Source of the DNA: Desulfuromonas sp. TF
GTDB lineage: Bacteria > Desulfobacterota > Desulfuromonadia > Desulfuromonadales > ATBO01
Reading direction: 5' to 3'
DNA length: 64,000 nt
Assembly (NCBI RefSeq): GCF_000472285.1
Contig: NZ_KI421426.1
Span: 166,186 to 230,185 of the forward strand
In this document: positions 1-9,098 of the stretch, piece by piece
How positions within the stretch are numbered: the first letter of the stretch is position 1
Layout: every line of letters starts with the position of its first letter
Program-made: the position numbers and the translations under genes
The notes under the pieces: model-generated
Told to the model about the DNA's origin: nothing
The model's input: the letters and a program-made list of their open reading frames with translations, nothing else
Database searches by the model: none

Positions 1-124
1 AGAGCGTGACCGTCTTGCCTGTCCCGGTCGCACCGGCGATGAGGCCATGACGGTTGGCCATCCGCGGGAGCAGCCCCAGAAAATTCTCTGTCTTGGCAAT
101 CGGCAGGAGGGAGAGCTGGGTCAT
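1..124 (-). CDS. HerA-like ATPase/helicase (YjgR/DUF853 family), N-terminal fragment
   Basis: Reading leftward from an ATG at 124, 41 codons are visible before the window ends. They contain [19 protein letters not shown], a Walker A P-loop (GATGTGKT) in the sequence context typical of the N-terminus of YjgR/DUF853 HerA-type ATPases, which carry the loop within the first ~40 residues. AGAGGTG lies a few bases upstream of the ATG as ribosome-binding site. The remainder, including Walker B, lies outside the window. Family assignment rests on the P-loop context only; the exact role of these ATPases is poorly known. Confidence 0.75.
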   Translation of the reverse strand, partial: MTQLSLLPIAKTENFLGLLPRMANRHGLIAGATGTGKTVTL

Positions 125-516
125 GGGCACCTCTATTTCGTTCCTTCGCCTTCGGGGTCGCCACCTCCGCGGCCCCACAGGCTGAAGTTCTTCTGCAATG
201 TTGAAAGTATAGCCGGTTGACAGAACTTTTCATGGGGATCAGTTTGCTATGTGAAAGGCGGATTGCTAGTCCCTCCCCCAGGTGCAAGCGCGAGCCGGAA
301 AGAATTAGGTTTCACTTTGAAGGCCTACAAAGATGTAAATAAAGTTTTTCGGAAGATACTTATGCCTGAAGTTGACGAAGTATCATGCTGGTTGACAGCT
401 AACTTCAAATTTCATGGTAGTCTTTATTCCGCTGATGCATACAAAGATCAGAAAATTTCGATGGGTGATGCAACTGCCAGGAGTTCAAACCAGGAAGTCA
501 TGAGAGGAGGCGCGGC
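125..516. other. Intergenic region upstream of mscL, no convincing gene
   Basis: About 390 bases separate the divergent HerA-like gene and mscL. Roughly 290-480 is visibly more AT-rich than its surroundings. A TTGACA at 392-397 followed 17 bases later by TGGTAG (415-420) could be a sigma-70 promoter for mscL, but the -10 element is weak. An open frame at 251-529 has no recognisable similarity and runs into mscL; I do not call it a gene. Confidence 0.4.
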
Positions 517-981
517 ATGGGCATGGTGAAGGAGTTCAAAGAGTTTGTAGCTCGCGGAAATGTCATGGACATGGCAATCGGGATTATTCTCGGCGCCGCA
601 TTCGGGGCCATCACCAAGTCCATGGTGGATGATGTCCTGATGCCGCCGATCGGATTGCTTCTGGGAGGTGTGGACTTCAGCAACTTATTCGTCGTCCTGA
701 GGGAGGGGCTCGCTGCCGGTCCTTATCTCACCGTGGCCGACGCCAAGGAGGCCGGTGCCGTTATCCTCACCTACGGCATCTTCTTCCAGACGATCATCAA
801 TTTCCTCATCATCGCCTTCGCCGTTTTCCTCGTGGTGAAGGGGGTCAATCGGCTTAAACGCGCCCAGGAAGAGCCGCAGCCCGCAGCCGCCCCCGTCACC
901 CGCGACTGTCCCTACTGTACCATGGCCATTCCCCTGCAGGCCCGGCGCTGTCCGCAATGCACCTCTGAGATCGAAAAATGA
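517..981 (+). CDS. mscL: Large-conductance mechanosensitive channel MscL with a C-terminal zinc-ribbon-like tail
   Basis: 154 residues. MscL opens under membrane tension to release solutes during hypo-osmotic shock. The N-terminus (KEFKEFVARGNVMDMAIGII) is the MscL amphipathic helix plus the glycine-rich pore-lining TM1, followed by GAAFGAITKSMVDDVLMPPIG. TM2 is around residues 88-110 (YGIFFQTIINFLIIAFAVF). The usual cytoplasmic helix is followed by CPYC-x11-CPQC (residues ~131-149), a small zinc-ribbon-like knuckle that the E. coli protein lacks. AGAGGAGG precedes the ATG at 517; a second in-frame ATG at 523 is also possible. Confidence 0.95.
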   Translation: MGMVKEFKEFVARGNVMDMAIGIILGAAFGAITKSMVDDVLMPPIGLLLGGVDFSNLFVVLREGLAAGPYLTVADAKEAGAVILTYGIFFQTIINFLIIAFAVFLVVKGVNRLKRAQEEPQPAAAPVTRDCPYCTMAIPLQARRCPQCTSEIEK

Positions 982-1123
982 GTTCGGGTTTCACAGGTAA
1001 TTCCGAAGACAGGACTAGAGAAACAGTGTAGTTTGAGGACAAAACGCTGTCAGGCAAACTGTGGGCACAATCGTGTCTCAGGTACCGGACTGTCCGATAA
1101 ACTCAGTGTTTGGAGAATTTTTC

Positions 1124-2155
1124 GTGCATTCCCTCTGGCTCTGGATCGGATTCAACCTCTTTGTCCTTATGCTGCTCGCCCTCGATCTAGGTGTGCTCCA
1201 CCGCAAAGAAAGGGAGGTGGGGATTCGCGAGGCGCTCCTGCTCAGCCTCGGCTACTTCGTCCTGGCGCTGCTCTTCGGAGCCGGCGTCTTTCATTTCCTG
1301 GGATCAAGCACCGGGGTCGAGTTTTTCACCGGCTACCTCCTGGAGAAGAGCCTGAGCGTCGACAACATCTTCGTCTTCGTCCTGATCTTCAGCCATTTTT
1401 CGGTTCCGGCGCAGTACCAGCACCGGGTTCTGTTCTGGGGCATCCTGGGAGCCCTGGTGATGCGTGCCGCGCTGATCCTGACCGGTGCGGCGGTTATCGA
1501 ATCCTTCCACTGGGTCGTCTACATCTTCGGCGCTTTCCTCATCTTCACGGGGGGCAAGATGCTGGTGACGATCAATCAGGAACCCGACATGGAGGGGAAT
1601 CGCCTGGTCCGCCTGATCCGCCGCCATTTCCGGGTGACGGAAGGCTTCGAAGGGCACAGGTTCTTCACCCGCCGCAACGGCCTGCTTTATCTGACGCCGC
1701 TGATGGTGGTACTTATTCTGGTCGAAGTCTCCGACGTGGTGTTCGCGCTCGATTCCATTCCGGCCATTTTCGCCATCACCACCGATCCGTTCATCGTCTA
1801 TACGTCCAATGTCTTCGCCATCCTTGGCCTGCGGGCGCTTTATTTCGCCTTGGTGGGCATCATTTACCGGTTCCACTATCTCAAGTATGGTCTCTCACTG
1901 GTGCTCATGGTGGTCGGCGCCAAGATGCTGATCAACGCGTATTTTGGAAAAGTCATCCCCACTGAGGTTGCGCTGCTCATTACCGCCTTGCTTATCAGCG
2001 GCTCGATTCTGGTATCGATGCTCAAGACACGGGGTATGCCCGCGGCGGCCGGCGCGGCCGAGAGGGTTCACGGGTGGGTTCCCGGCAGTCCGCGCAAGCC
2101 CGAAGCGAAAGAGAGTTCCCGGACTGAACCGGGGAATGAAGAGAAGAGGAAATAA
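1124..2155 (+). CDS. TerC/Alx family integral membrane protein
   Basis: 343 residues, about eight predicted membrane helices. TerC/Alx proteins are linked to tellurite resistance, and Alx-type members to manganese export at the cytoplasmic membrane. The family signature segments are visible: LEKSLSVDNIFVFVLIF, and LVEVSDVVFALDSIPAIFA with the conserved acidic residues that could bind metal. The frame is open from a GTG at 1061, but I prefer the GTG at 1124: GGAG lies eight bases upstream and the protein then begins at the first hydrophobic helix (HSLWLWIGFNLFVL). The C-terminal ~40 residues are charged and non-conserved. The AI-2E permease follows after 63 bases, possibly co-transcribed. Substrate is not evident from sequence. 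Confidence 0.9.
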   Translation: MHSLWLWIGFNLFVLMLLALDLGVLHRKEREVGIREALLLSLGYFVLALLFGAGVFHFLGSSTGVEFFTGYLLEKSLSVDNIFVFVLIFSHFSVPAQYQHRVLFWGILGALVMRAALILTGAAVIESFHWVVYIFGAFLIFTGGKMLVTINQEPDMEGNRLVRLIRRHFRVTEGFEGHRFFTRRNGLLYLTPLMVVLILVEVSDVVFALDSIPAIFAITTDPFIVYTSNVFAILGLRALYFALVGIIYRFHYLKYGLSLVLMVVGAKMLINAYFGKVIPTEVALLITALLISGSILVSMLKTRGMPAAAGAAERVHGWVPGSPRKPEAKESSRTEPGNEEKRK

Positions 2156-2218
2156 TTTTTCGGAAGAGCACCCCGGCAGGCGGGTTCACGATGCAACGAT
2201 CAGGAGGAAACGGAGTCA

Positions 2219-3349
2219 ATGGCTGACGAGGAGAAAAGACAGAGCAGGGAACAGGCCAAGCTGGAGCAACGGTCATTTCTCCTGATGCTCGTCCTGGTGA
2301 CATGGCTGTTTTTTTATTTGCTCAAGCCGTTTTTTGGTGCGGTTTTCTGGGCCTGCGTCATAGGCCTGTTGTTTTATCCCCTGTACCAGCGTTTATTGAA
2401 GCTCTGGGGGAACCGTCGCAACCTGGCGGCGGTGGCGACTCTTGCTGTCTGCATGTGCATCGGCATCGTCCCCCTCCTATTCGTGCTGGGCTCGTTTTTT
2501 CAGCAAGGCGCCGTCCTGTACCAGCACCTGCAGACCGGCGAGATCGATCCGGGAAAGTATGTCGAACGCATACGGGAGGCGTTCCCGGCGGTGCAGCAGT
2601 TTCTGGAACGTTTTGATCTTGACCTGAACAATCTCAAGGATCAACTCTCCGGCGCGGCCATGACCGTCAGCGGTTATATTGCACAGAACGCCGTGCAGCT
2701 CGGCCAGGGCACCCTGCAGTTGTTCGTCAGCCTCGGCCTCATGCTTTATGTGGCGTTTTTCATGCTGCGCGATGGACCTTGGCTCGTTGCCTTGCTGGTG
2801 CGCGCCCTGCCGCTCGGAGACGAGCGGGAACACCTTCTATTCGCCAAGTTCGCCGAAGTTACCCGCGCCACCGTCAAAGGCAATCTGGTGGTCGCTGCGG
2901 TGCAGGGAACCCTGGGCGGGCTGATTCTCTGGCTCCTCGGCATCCCGGGCGCGCTGCTATGGGGAATGGTGATGACCCTGCTGTCGCTTATCCCCGTGGT
3001 AGGGGCCGGTTTGATCTGGGGACCGGTCGCGATCTACCTGTTCGCCATCGGTCATTGGGGGCAGGGGCTGACCCTGACCTTGTTCGGCGTGGGTGTTATC
3101 GGCCTGGTCGATAATATTCTGCGCCCGGTTCTCGTGGGACGCGACACTAAGCTGCCGGACTATATCGTGCTGCTCTCGACACTCGGCGGCTTTGCGATGT
3201 TCGGGATGAACGGGTTCGTGATCGGTCCGTTGCTCGCGGCCCTGTTCGTGGCGTTCTGGGGGATTTTCATGCGGGAGTTCAATGCGCCGCAAATCATACT
3301 GGAAGATGACAGTTTTGCAGAGGAGGAGTCTGTAAGGGACCGTGAATGA
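2219..3349 (+). CDS. AI-2E family transporter (PerM/YdiK-like permease)
   Basis: 376 residues with the layout of the AI-2E exporter/PerM family: two N-terminal helices, a ~100-residue soluble region with an amphipathic segment (residues ~95-150), then a C-terminal cluster of five to six helices. The family hallmark GVIGLVDNILRPVLVGRD (residues ~290-308) is present, followed by the FGMNGFVIGPLLAALF helix. Substrates vary and are mostly unproven (autoinducer-2, or Na+/H+ exchange in some relatives). CAGGAGGAAA upstream of the ATG at 2219 fits a strong ribosome-binding site. A good terminator follows at 3361. A second, divergent family member lies at 19420-20580. Confidence 0.9.
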   Translation: MADEEKRQSREQAKLEQRSFLLMLVLVTWLFFYLLKPFFGAVFWACVIGLLFYPLYQRLLKLWGNRRNLAAVATLAVCMCIGIVPLLFVLGSFFQQGAVLYQHLQTGEIDPGKYVERIREAFPAVQQFLERFDLDLNNLKDQLSGAAMTVSGYIAQNAVQLGQGTLQLFVSLGLMLYVAFFMLRDGPWLVALLVRALPLGDEREHLLFAKFAEVTRATVKGNLVVAAVQGTLGGLILWLLGIPGALLWGMVMTLLSLIPVVGAGLIWGPVAIYLFAIGHWGQGLTLTLFGVGVIGLVDNILRPVLVGRDTKLPDYIVLLSTLGGFAMFGMNGFVIGPLLAALFVAFWGIFMREFNAPQIILEDDSFAEEESVRDRE

Positions 3350-3360
3350 GAGAGCAGTAA

Positions 3361-3397
3361 GTCCCCCCCCGGATGTGCTCCATGGGGACTTTTTTTG
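3361..3397 (+). terminator. Rho-independent terminator after the AI-2E permease
   Basis: GTCCCC (3361) pairs with GGGGAC (3384-3389) around a C-rich loop, followed directly by seven T. It ends the terC-permease transcript. Confidence 0.8.
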
Positions 3398-3454
3398 ACT
3401 GCGGCTGCATGCCTCCGGTCCGTGTTTCGGCAGACATTCGGCCTTTGTGCCTGA

Positions 3455-4531
3455 TTATTCGTTTGCCTCCTCAATCCCTTCCTCGATCCTCTCGCGCGCC
3501 TCATGACCGTCGTCCACCTCGGGTTTCGGACGCCCCTGCCCTTGCCGCTCAGGTTCGAAGCTCAAAACAGCCAGAATGGGAAAATGATCGGAGCCGAACC
3601 CGGGCAGGACACGCAGCTCGATGAGGCGAAAGTGGTCAGAATGGAAAACATGGTCGAGGGGCCAGCGCAGGAAAGGGTAACGGGCGTGAAAGGTGCTGTA
3701 TCGGCCGCGACCGATGCGGGGGTCGAGAAGGCCGCTGATCCGCTGAAAAAGGCGCGTGGTATGCGACCAGGCCACGTCGTTCAAGTCCCCGGCGACGATT
3801 ACCGGGCGCCTCAGGCCCTCCACCTTCTTCCCCACCAGCAGCAGTTCGGCATCACGGGGAGCGGAGGATTCACTCTCCTGGGGAGTCGGCGGCTCCGGGT
3901 GCACCCCCCACAGGTCGATGCGGTCTCCCGAAGGAAGGCGGACCTGCACCTGAAAGGAAGGGATATCTTGCTGCAAGAGGAAGTGGATCTTCTTCTCTGT
4001 GAGTTCGTAACGGGAGTAAAGAAGCATGCCGTAGGTATTGTCGAGGGGATAAGCCAGGGAGTAGGGAAAATCGGCTTCCAGGGGGCGCAAGCGCTCTTCC
4101 CACCATCGGTCCGGCTCCACGACCAGAAGCAGGTCGGGCTGCTCCTCGGCGATCAGTCGCCGGAAGCCGGCATCATTACGATTGGACATCAGGACGTTGG
4201 CCACAAGGAGGCGCACGGTCGCCTCCGGCCGTTCAGGGTTGGCACCGTGGACCTGCTCTTCGGCTAAAAGGGTGTAGGGGTAGATTCGCCATCCCTGATA
4301 GAGCAGGGTGGCGGTCAAAACCAACAGAAAAAAGAAGCCGGCTGAGTGAAGGGGGCGGTTGAAAAGGACGTACAGCACCAAGACGACGGCGCCGAGAATG
4401 AAGACCTGAGCCCTGGGAAAGTCGAAAATCCGGACCCACCAGACGGTCGTGCGCAGAAGAGGGAGAGCCGTGCCGACGATCACCAGCCATCCCAGAAGCA
4501 AAAGAAAACCTTTAGCAGCCGCAGCCAGCAT
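3455..4531 (-). CDS. Membrane-anchored endonuclease/exonuclease/phosphatase-fold protein
   Basis: 358 residues. The first ~100 residues form three hydrophobic helices; the rest is a periplasmic or extracellular EEP-fold (DNase I-like) domain. Visible fold motifs are VANVLMSN, DLLLVVEPDRWW, YGMLLYSR, VAGDLNDVAWS (the GDxN metal and catalytic motif) and the terminal GSDHFPI (SDH). Relatives include the YafD-type and other EEP-family membrane proteins; the substrate (nucleic acid, phospholipid or phosphoester) cannot be read from sequence. The frame is open to a TTG at 4576, but the ATG at 4531 has GGAGG eight bases upstream and begins the first helix, so I use it. The C-terminal 35 residues are charged and non-conserved. 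Confidence 0.85.
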   Translation of the reverse strand: MLAAAAKGFLLLLGWLVIVGTALPLLRTTVWWVRIFDFPRAQVFILGAVVLVLYVLFNRPLHSAGFFFLLVLTATLLYQGWRIYPYTLLAEEQVHGANPERPEATVRLLVANVLMSNRNDAGFRRLIAEEQPDLLLVVEPDRWWEERLRPLEADFPYSLAYPLDNTYGMLLYSRYELTEKKIHFLLQQDIPSFQVQVRLPSGDRIDLWGVHPEPPTPQESESSAPRDAELLLVGKKVEGLRRPVIVAGDLNDVAWSHTTRLFQRISGLLDPRIGRGRYSTFHARYPFLRWPLDHVFHSDHFRLIELRVLPGFGSDHFPILAVLSFEPERQGQGRPKPEVDDGHEARERIEEGIEEANE

Positions 4532-4614
4532 GACCAGACCCTCCATTGCGGTCGCACCGCCATTAAATAATATCAACTAAAAAAGGGAAGGACGCCCAGG
4601 AGGTGAGAGGTTTT

Positions 4615-4836
4615 GTGGAAAAGTCTAAAAAACCTGATGTGCTGGGGACGGCTCAAGCCTGCCGCTTTCCCGTAGAAGAGATGGAGACCATCGTCGGCCG
4701 CCTCCTGGAGAGAATGGACGAGGTGATCCAGGCAGTAACGAACCAGCGACCCTCTTCTTTCCCTGACGACGTCGCGGGATCGATCCTGGACGGCATGAGG
4801 GAGGCGCGAGATCGCCTCATTCGGTACCGCCAGTAA
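4615..4836 (+). CDS. Small hypothetical protein
   Basis: 73 residues, no family recognised. The frame opens at a GTG at 4603, which sits directly on the Shine-Dalgarno; the GTG at 4615 lies ten bases after AGGAGGT and is the better start. The product is hydrophilic and probably helical (VEEMETIVGRLLERMDEVIQ), with no signal peptide or membrane segment. It is divergent from the EEP protein and followed by a terminator. The strong ribosome-binding site is the main reason for calling it. Confidence 0.55.
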   Translation: MEKSKKPDVLGTAQACRFPVEEMETIVGRLLERMDEVIQAVTNQRPSSFPDDVAGSILDGMREARDRLIRYRQ

Positions 4837-5267
4837 TCGGACTTGAAAAAAGACCCGGGGGCCACACGGACTCGATGCCGAGTTTGGCAGCGAGCAGGAT
4901 CTGCGGCCACTGGTGCCAATACCCCTGGATCGTGAAAAAAAGGGCTTGCCAGAATCACTCGCAAGCCCTTGATTTTTTTTGGCCCCCACGTTGGACGTTA
5001 TTCGAACTTATTTTTGCATTGCCGCCGAGGAAATCTCAGTTGGAGTCTGAAGATTCTGAACCTGCTCCAGGTGGTGTCCGATATCGCGGGGCACGGCATC
5101 GGTTGCCGCGGAGTCGCTATTCTTGAAGAGATCTTTCAAGTATCACAACCACTCAACCTCCCGAACATTATCAACTTTTTTATGGCAAATAAAAGGCGGT
5201 GAAGTTAAAATGCGTTTTCCCAAACTGAACCGTCGGCGAGCCGTCGACTGAAGAAGAGGAGCGCCCG
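4837..5267. other. Intergenic region before the hybrid kinase
   Basis: 431 bases without a recognisable gene. It holds the bidirectional terminator at 4942-4980 and the 14-mer GGACGTTATTCGAA near 4996, which recurs at ~12205. The last ~100 bases are AT-rich and probably contain the kinase promoter, although no consensus boxes stand out. Confidence 0.5.
4942..4980. terminator. Bidirectional rho-independent terminator
   Basis: GGGCTTGC (4942-4949) pairs perfectly with GCAAGCCC (4961-4968). TTGATTTTTTTT follows on the plus strand and a run of seven A precedes it, so it can also act on the minus strand. Confidence 0.85.
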
Positions 5268-8200
5268 ATGATTCGAAGATTGTCGCTATCCACCCGCCTT
5301 GCCGTGGCGTTCCTGCTGGTGCTGATCCTCACCGCCGGCGTGGGGGGAATGAGCATGTTCAAGATCAATTCCCTGGCCGAGATCAACCGGAAGATCTACG
5401 ATCACCCCTTTACCGTCCGAAGCAACCTCCTCGAAATCCGCCACGATATCCAGGCCATGCGCGCGCACCTGCTCTCCGTGCTGCTTGCCGATGGGGCGCA
5501 AAGTCCCGAGCGGGTGGCGGAGCAGCTTGTCACGATTGACCGACAGATCGACCGGAAGTTCCGGCTCATCAATGAGCGCTATCTGGGGCCGAAGGAGGAT
5601 TTCCGGGAAATGGCGGCCGCCTACGAAGAGTGGGAGCAGGGAGCTTCCAGGGTCGTCACCCTGCTCCGGGAGGGAAAGCTGGAAGAGGCCCGTCGCCTGC
5701 GCCGGGATGAGGTGTACCCTCGCGCCGAAAAGATGCTGGCGGCGGCGGATACGATGACCGAATTCGCCGCCAACAAGGCGGCCGGTTTCCTCGCCGAGGC
5801 GAAGGGGGAACGCGCCCGGGCACTGTCCGCCATGGCGACCCTGCTGGCTTTCGCCCTGGCGGTCTGCGTGGCCGTTTCGATGATGATCATCCGCAGCATC
5901 AGCGCCCCGGTGGAAAAACTCGTCACCCTTTCCCGAGACCTCGCCCTCGGCAAGGATCTTAAGGAGCAGCCGGTCCTCTTCAATGACGAAATCGGCCAAC
6001 TGGAAGGCTCCTTCAACGCCATCATCGCCGCCAACAACGAGATCGTCGCCCAGGCCCGCACCGTCGCCGCCGGCACCTATACGGAGGAGATCCGTCTTCG
6101 CTCGGATGAGGATACCCTCGGTATCTCCCTGCGCAACATGACCCAGTCCCTGGCCGACCGGGAACGGGAGACCCAGTCGGAGAACTGGCTCAAAACGGGA
6201 CAGAACCAGCTCGGTGAAAACCTGCGCGGCAACCAGGAGCTGCAGGTCCTGGCCACGGCGGTGATCGGTTTTCTCGCCGAGCGGCTGCACGGGCAGCTCG
6301 GCTGCCTTTATCTGCTAGACGAGAAGGAGCGGCGGCTGCGCCTCCAGGGGAGCTACGCCTGTCCGACCGAAGATCTGCCCGCCGGTTTCGCCATGGGTGA
6401 GGGGTTGGTGGGACAGGCCGCCATCGACGACCGCACCCTTCTGCTCAGCGACATTCCCGCCGATTACCTGCGCGTCGGCTCCGCCGTGGGGACGACGCGC
6501 CCGCGCCATCTGCTCATCGTCCCCTTCCACTTCGAGGAGCGACTGCTGGGGGTAGTGGAACTGGCCTCCCTCGACCCCTTCACCGAACTGGAGCAGGAGT
6601 TCGTCGCGCGGACCTGCTCCATCCTCGGTTCCGGGTTCAGCATGGCCCTGGCGCGCAGGGAAATGCAGCAGTTGTTGCAGACCACCCTCAAGCAGTCCGA
6701 GGAGCTGCAGACCCAGCAGGAGGAGATGGCCGCCATCAACGAGGAGCTGGAAGAGCAGACCCAGGCCCTCAGGCTCTCCGAACAGCTCCTGAAGGAGCAG
6801 CAGGAGGAGCTGCGGGCGACCAATGAGGAACTGGAGGAGAAGACCCAGGACCTGGAGCTTCAGCGGGAGAATATCCTCAAGAAAAACCGGGAGCTGGAGG
6901 AGGCGCAGCAGGAACTTGAACAGAAGGCCCACGACCTGGAGATGGCCAGCCGGTACAAGTCCGACTTCCTCGCCAACATGTCCCACGAGCTGCGCACCCC
7001 GTTGAACAGCCTGCTGATCCTCGCACGCGACCTGATGGAAAACCGCGGCGGCAACCTCATCCCACAGCAGGTCGAGTCGGCCGAAGTGATCCACAACAGC
7101 GGCATCGATCTGCTGAACCTGATCAACGACATCCTCGACCTCGCCAAGATCGAAGCCGGGCACATGGACCTGTTCGAGGAGGCGCTGCCGCTCGGCGATC
7201 TCGCCGATGCGCTGAAGGCGCGCTTCCTCCCCCAGGCGAGGAAAAAGGGGATCGACCTGTTCGTTCATCTGGAGGAGGAAGTACCGGAGACCATCCATAC
7301 CGACCGGCAGCGACTGGATCAGATCCTGAACAACCTGGTCGGCAACGCGGTGAAATTCACCGAAGAGGGGAGCGTGGAGGTCACCTTCGCCATCTCTGCC
7401 GGCGCCTCCCCGGCGGAGCCGGAGATCGCGGTCACGGTGCGCGATACCGGCATCGGCATCCCGGCCGACAAACTGCAGGGGATCTTCGAAGCGTTCAAGC
7501 AGGCGGAGAGCGGCACGTCTCGACGTTACGGCGGCACGGGCCTTGGTCTTGCCATCGCCCGCAACCTCGCCTCTCTGCTGGGCGGCAGCATCGAGGTGGA
7601 AAGCGCCGCCGGGGCCGGTTCGATCTTCACCCTGCGCCTGCCGCAGCGCCGCGACCAGAGGTCCCTTACTCCGGCGCTCCAGACACAGTCGCCCGCTCCG
7701 TCAAAGCCCCTCCCTTCGTCCGTTCCCGTCGACATGCCCGCCCTCGACGACGATCGCGACAGCCTGGCCAAGGGGGATCGCTCCATCCTGATCATCGAGG
7801 ACGACCCCATTTTTGCCGCCACCCTGCGGGAGGTCTGCCGCTCCATGGATTTCAAGGCGATCTGCACCTTCACAGGAGAAGAAGGGCTCAGCCTGGCCCG
7901 GACCCATCTGCCGACTGCGGTCATTCTCGATCTGCGGCTCCCCGGCATGAGCGGCTGGCAGGTGCTGGAGACCCTCAAGGCCGACCCAAGCCTGCGCCAT
8001 ATCCCGGTCCACATCACCTCCTGCGAGCATCCCTCGCGGGAAGCCTTTACCATGGGCGCGGTAGGTTTCCTGAGCAAGCCGGCCACGCGGGAGGAACTCG
8101 AAGGGAGCCTGAGGAACCTGGAGACGGTCATCGACAAAAGCATCAAGGATCTCCTCCTGGTCGAGGACGACGACCGCCTGCGGGGGAGCATCGAGCGGCT

Positions 8201-8942
8201 GCTCGCCCATGACGACATCGCCGTCACCGCCGCCCCGAGCGGCGCCGCCGCCCTGGCGGCCCTGGAGGAAAAGCCCTTCGACTGCATGGTGCTCGACCTG
8301 GGACTCCCCGACATGAGCGGGTTCGAGCTGCTGAAGGCGTTGCGGGCCGACGGGCGCTGCGCCTCGCTGCCGGTGATCGTCTACACCGGCCGCGATCTGA
8401 CCCGCGAAGAGGAGCGGGAGCTTCGGCAGGTCTCCGAATCGATCATCGTCAAGGGCGCCAAGTCCGAGGAGAGGCTGGTGGACGAGACCGCCATCTTCCT
8501 GCACCGGGTGGTGAACAAGCTGGGCAAGAGCCAACAGCAGGTCATCGTCAACCTGCATGATCGGGACTTCTACCTGCGCGACAAGGGGGTGCTGCTGGTC
8601 GATGACGACATGCGCAACCTCTTCGCGCTGGCCAAGGTCCTGGAGGATCGCGGGCTCAAGGTGATCAAGGCGGAAGCGGGAGACAAGGCTCTATCGATCC
8701 TCCGTGAGGGGGCGGAGGTCGACCTCGTCCTGATGGACATCATGATGCCGGGACTGGACGGCTATCAGACCACCCGCGCCATCCGAGAGCTTGGAATCAA
8801 AACCCCCATCATCGCCCTGACCGCCAAGGCGATGAAGGAGGATCGGGGCAAGTGCCTGGCGGCCGGCGCCAACGATTATCTCGCCAAGCCGGTCGACGTG
8901 GACCGGCTCATGTCGATGATGCGGGTCTGGCTCTATGCCTAA
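5268..8942 (+). CDS. Membrane hybrid histidine kinase: TM-sensor-TM-HAMP-GAF-coiled coil-HisKA-HATPase-REC-REC-REC
   Basis: 1224 residues. TM1 is at residues ~10-30, a periplasmic helical sensor follows (~31-185), TM2 is at ~188-210, then HAMP (~210-265) and GAF (~320-470). A long Gln/Glu-rich coiled coil (~475-560) precedes HisKA with NMSHELRTPLN (phospho-acceptor His573). The HATPase has the N box NLVGNAVKF and G boxes DTGIGIP and GGTGLGLAI. Three receivers follow with phospho-acceptor aspartates at about 888, 1010 and 1157. The second receiver has VKGAKS where a KP motif is usual, so its beta5 loop is atypical. The architecture matches multi-receiver phosphorelay kinases common in Desulfuromonadia. 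The stop codon is followed within two bases by an R1 repeat, then cheR, cheB and another kinase. AGAAGAGGAG precedes the ATG. The stimulus is unknown. Confidence 0.95.
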   Translation: MIRRLSLSTRLAVAFLLVLILTAGVGGMSMFKINSLAEINRKIYDHPFTVRSNLLEIRHDIQAMRAHLLSVLLADGAQSPERVAEQLVTIDRQIDRKFRLINERYLGPKEDFREMAAAYEEWEQGASRVVTLLREGKLEEARRLRRDEVYPRAEKMLAAADTMTEFAANKAAGFLAEAKGERARALSAMATLLAFALAVCVAVSMMIIRSISAPVEKLVTLSRDLALGKDLKEQPVLFNDEIGQLEGSFNAIIAANNEIVAQARTVAAGTYTEEIRLRSDEDTLGISLRNMTQSLADRERETQSENWLKTGQNQLGENLRGNQELQVLATAVIGFLAERLHGQLGCLYLLDEKERRLRLQGSYACPTEDLPAGFAMGEGLVGQAAIDDRTLLLSDIPADYLRVGSAVGTTRPRHLLIVPFHFEERLLGVVELASLDPFTELEQEFVARTCSILGSGFSMALARREMQQLLQTTLKQSEELQTQQEEMAAINEELEEQTQALRLSEQLLKEQQEELRATNEELEEKTQDLELQRENILKKNRELEEAQQELEQKAHDLEMASRYKSDFLANMSHELRTPLNSLLILARDLMENRGGNLIPQQVESAEVIHNSGIDLLNLINDILDLAKIEAGHMDLFEEALPLGDLADALKARFLPQARKKGIDLFVHLEEEVPETIHTDRQRLDQILNNLVGNAVKFTEEGSVEVTFAISAGASPAEPEIAVTVRDTGIGIPADKLQGIFEAFKQAESGTSRRYGGTGLGLAIARNLASLLGGSIEVESAAGAGSIFTLRLPQRRDQRSLTPALQTQSPAPSKPLPSSVPVDMPALDDDRDSLAKGDRSILIIEDDPIFAATLREVCRSMDFKAICTFTGEEGLSLARTHLPTAVILDLRLPGMSGWQVLETLKADPSLRHIPVHITSCEHPSREAFTMGAVGFLSKPATREELEGSLRNLETVIDKSIKDLLLVEDDDRLRGSIERLLAHDDIAVTAAPSGAAALAALEEKPFDCMVLDLGLPDMSGFELLKALRADGRCASLPVIVYTGRDLTREEERELRQVSESIIVKGAKSEERLVDETAIFLHRVVNKLGKSQQQVIVNLHDRDFYLRDKGVLLVDDDMRNLFALAKVLEDRGLKVIKAEAGDKALSILREGAEVDLVLMDIMMPGLDGYQTTRAIRELGIKTPIIALTAKAMKEDRGKCLAAGANDYLAKPVDVDRLMSMMRVWLYA

Positions 8943-8944
8943 CA

Positions 8945-9064
8945 GACTGATGAAAAACGCCCATCTGCGGCGTTGCCCTCAACTTCGTCGTTGCGACGTA
9001 CCTTCCAGGTACGCCTCACTCCTCAGTTTTCGGGCGCCTTGCATCCGGGCATTTTTGATCAGCC
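8945..9064 (+). repeat. R1 palindromic repeat, copy 1
   Basis: About 120 bases forming one long imperfect hairpin. The left arm begins CTGATGAAAAACGCCC (8947), the apex is GACGTACCTTCCAGGTACG (8995-9013), and the right arm ends GGGCATTTTTGATCAG (9062). It starts two bases after the kinase stop codon. The 3' T-run beside the stem would let it act as a terminator. Other copies: 14730, 24871, 37796 and 63818. Confidence 0.9.
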
Positions 9065-9098
9065 CCACAACTTTCAACTTTGGCAAACCCATATTCTG

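Noticed and set aside
251-529. Open frame of 92 codons upstream of mscL
   Set aside because: No recognisable similarity, no clear ribosome-binding site, composition differs from neighbours, and it overlaps the mscL start.
984-1123. Possible manganese (yybP-ykoY) or cyclic-di-GMP riboswitch before terC
   Set aside because: Short segments such as GGCAAAC caught the eye, but I could not build the conserved paired elements of either class.
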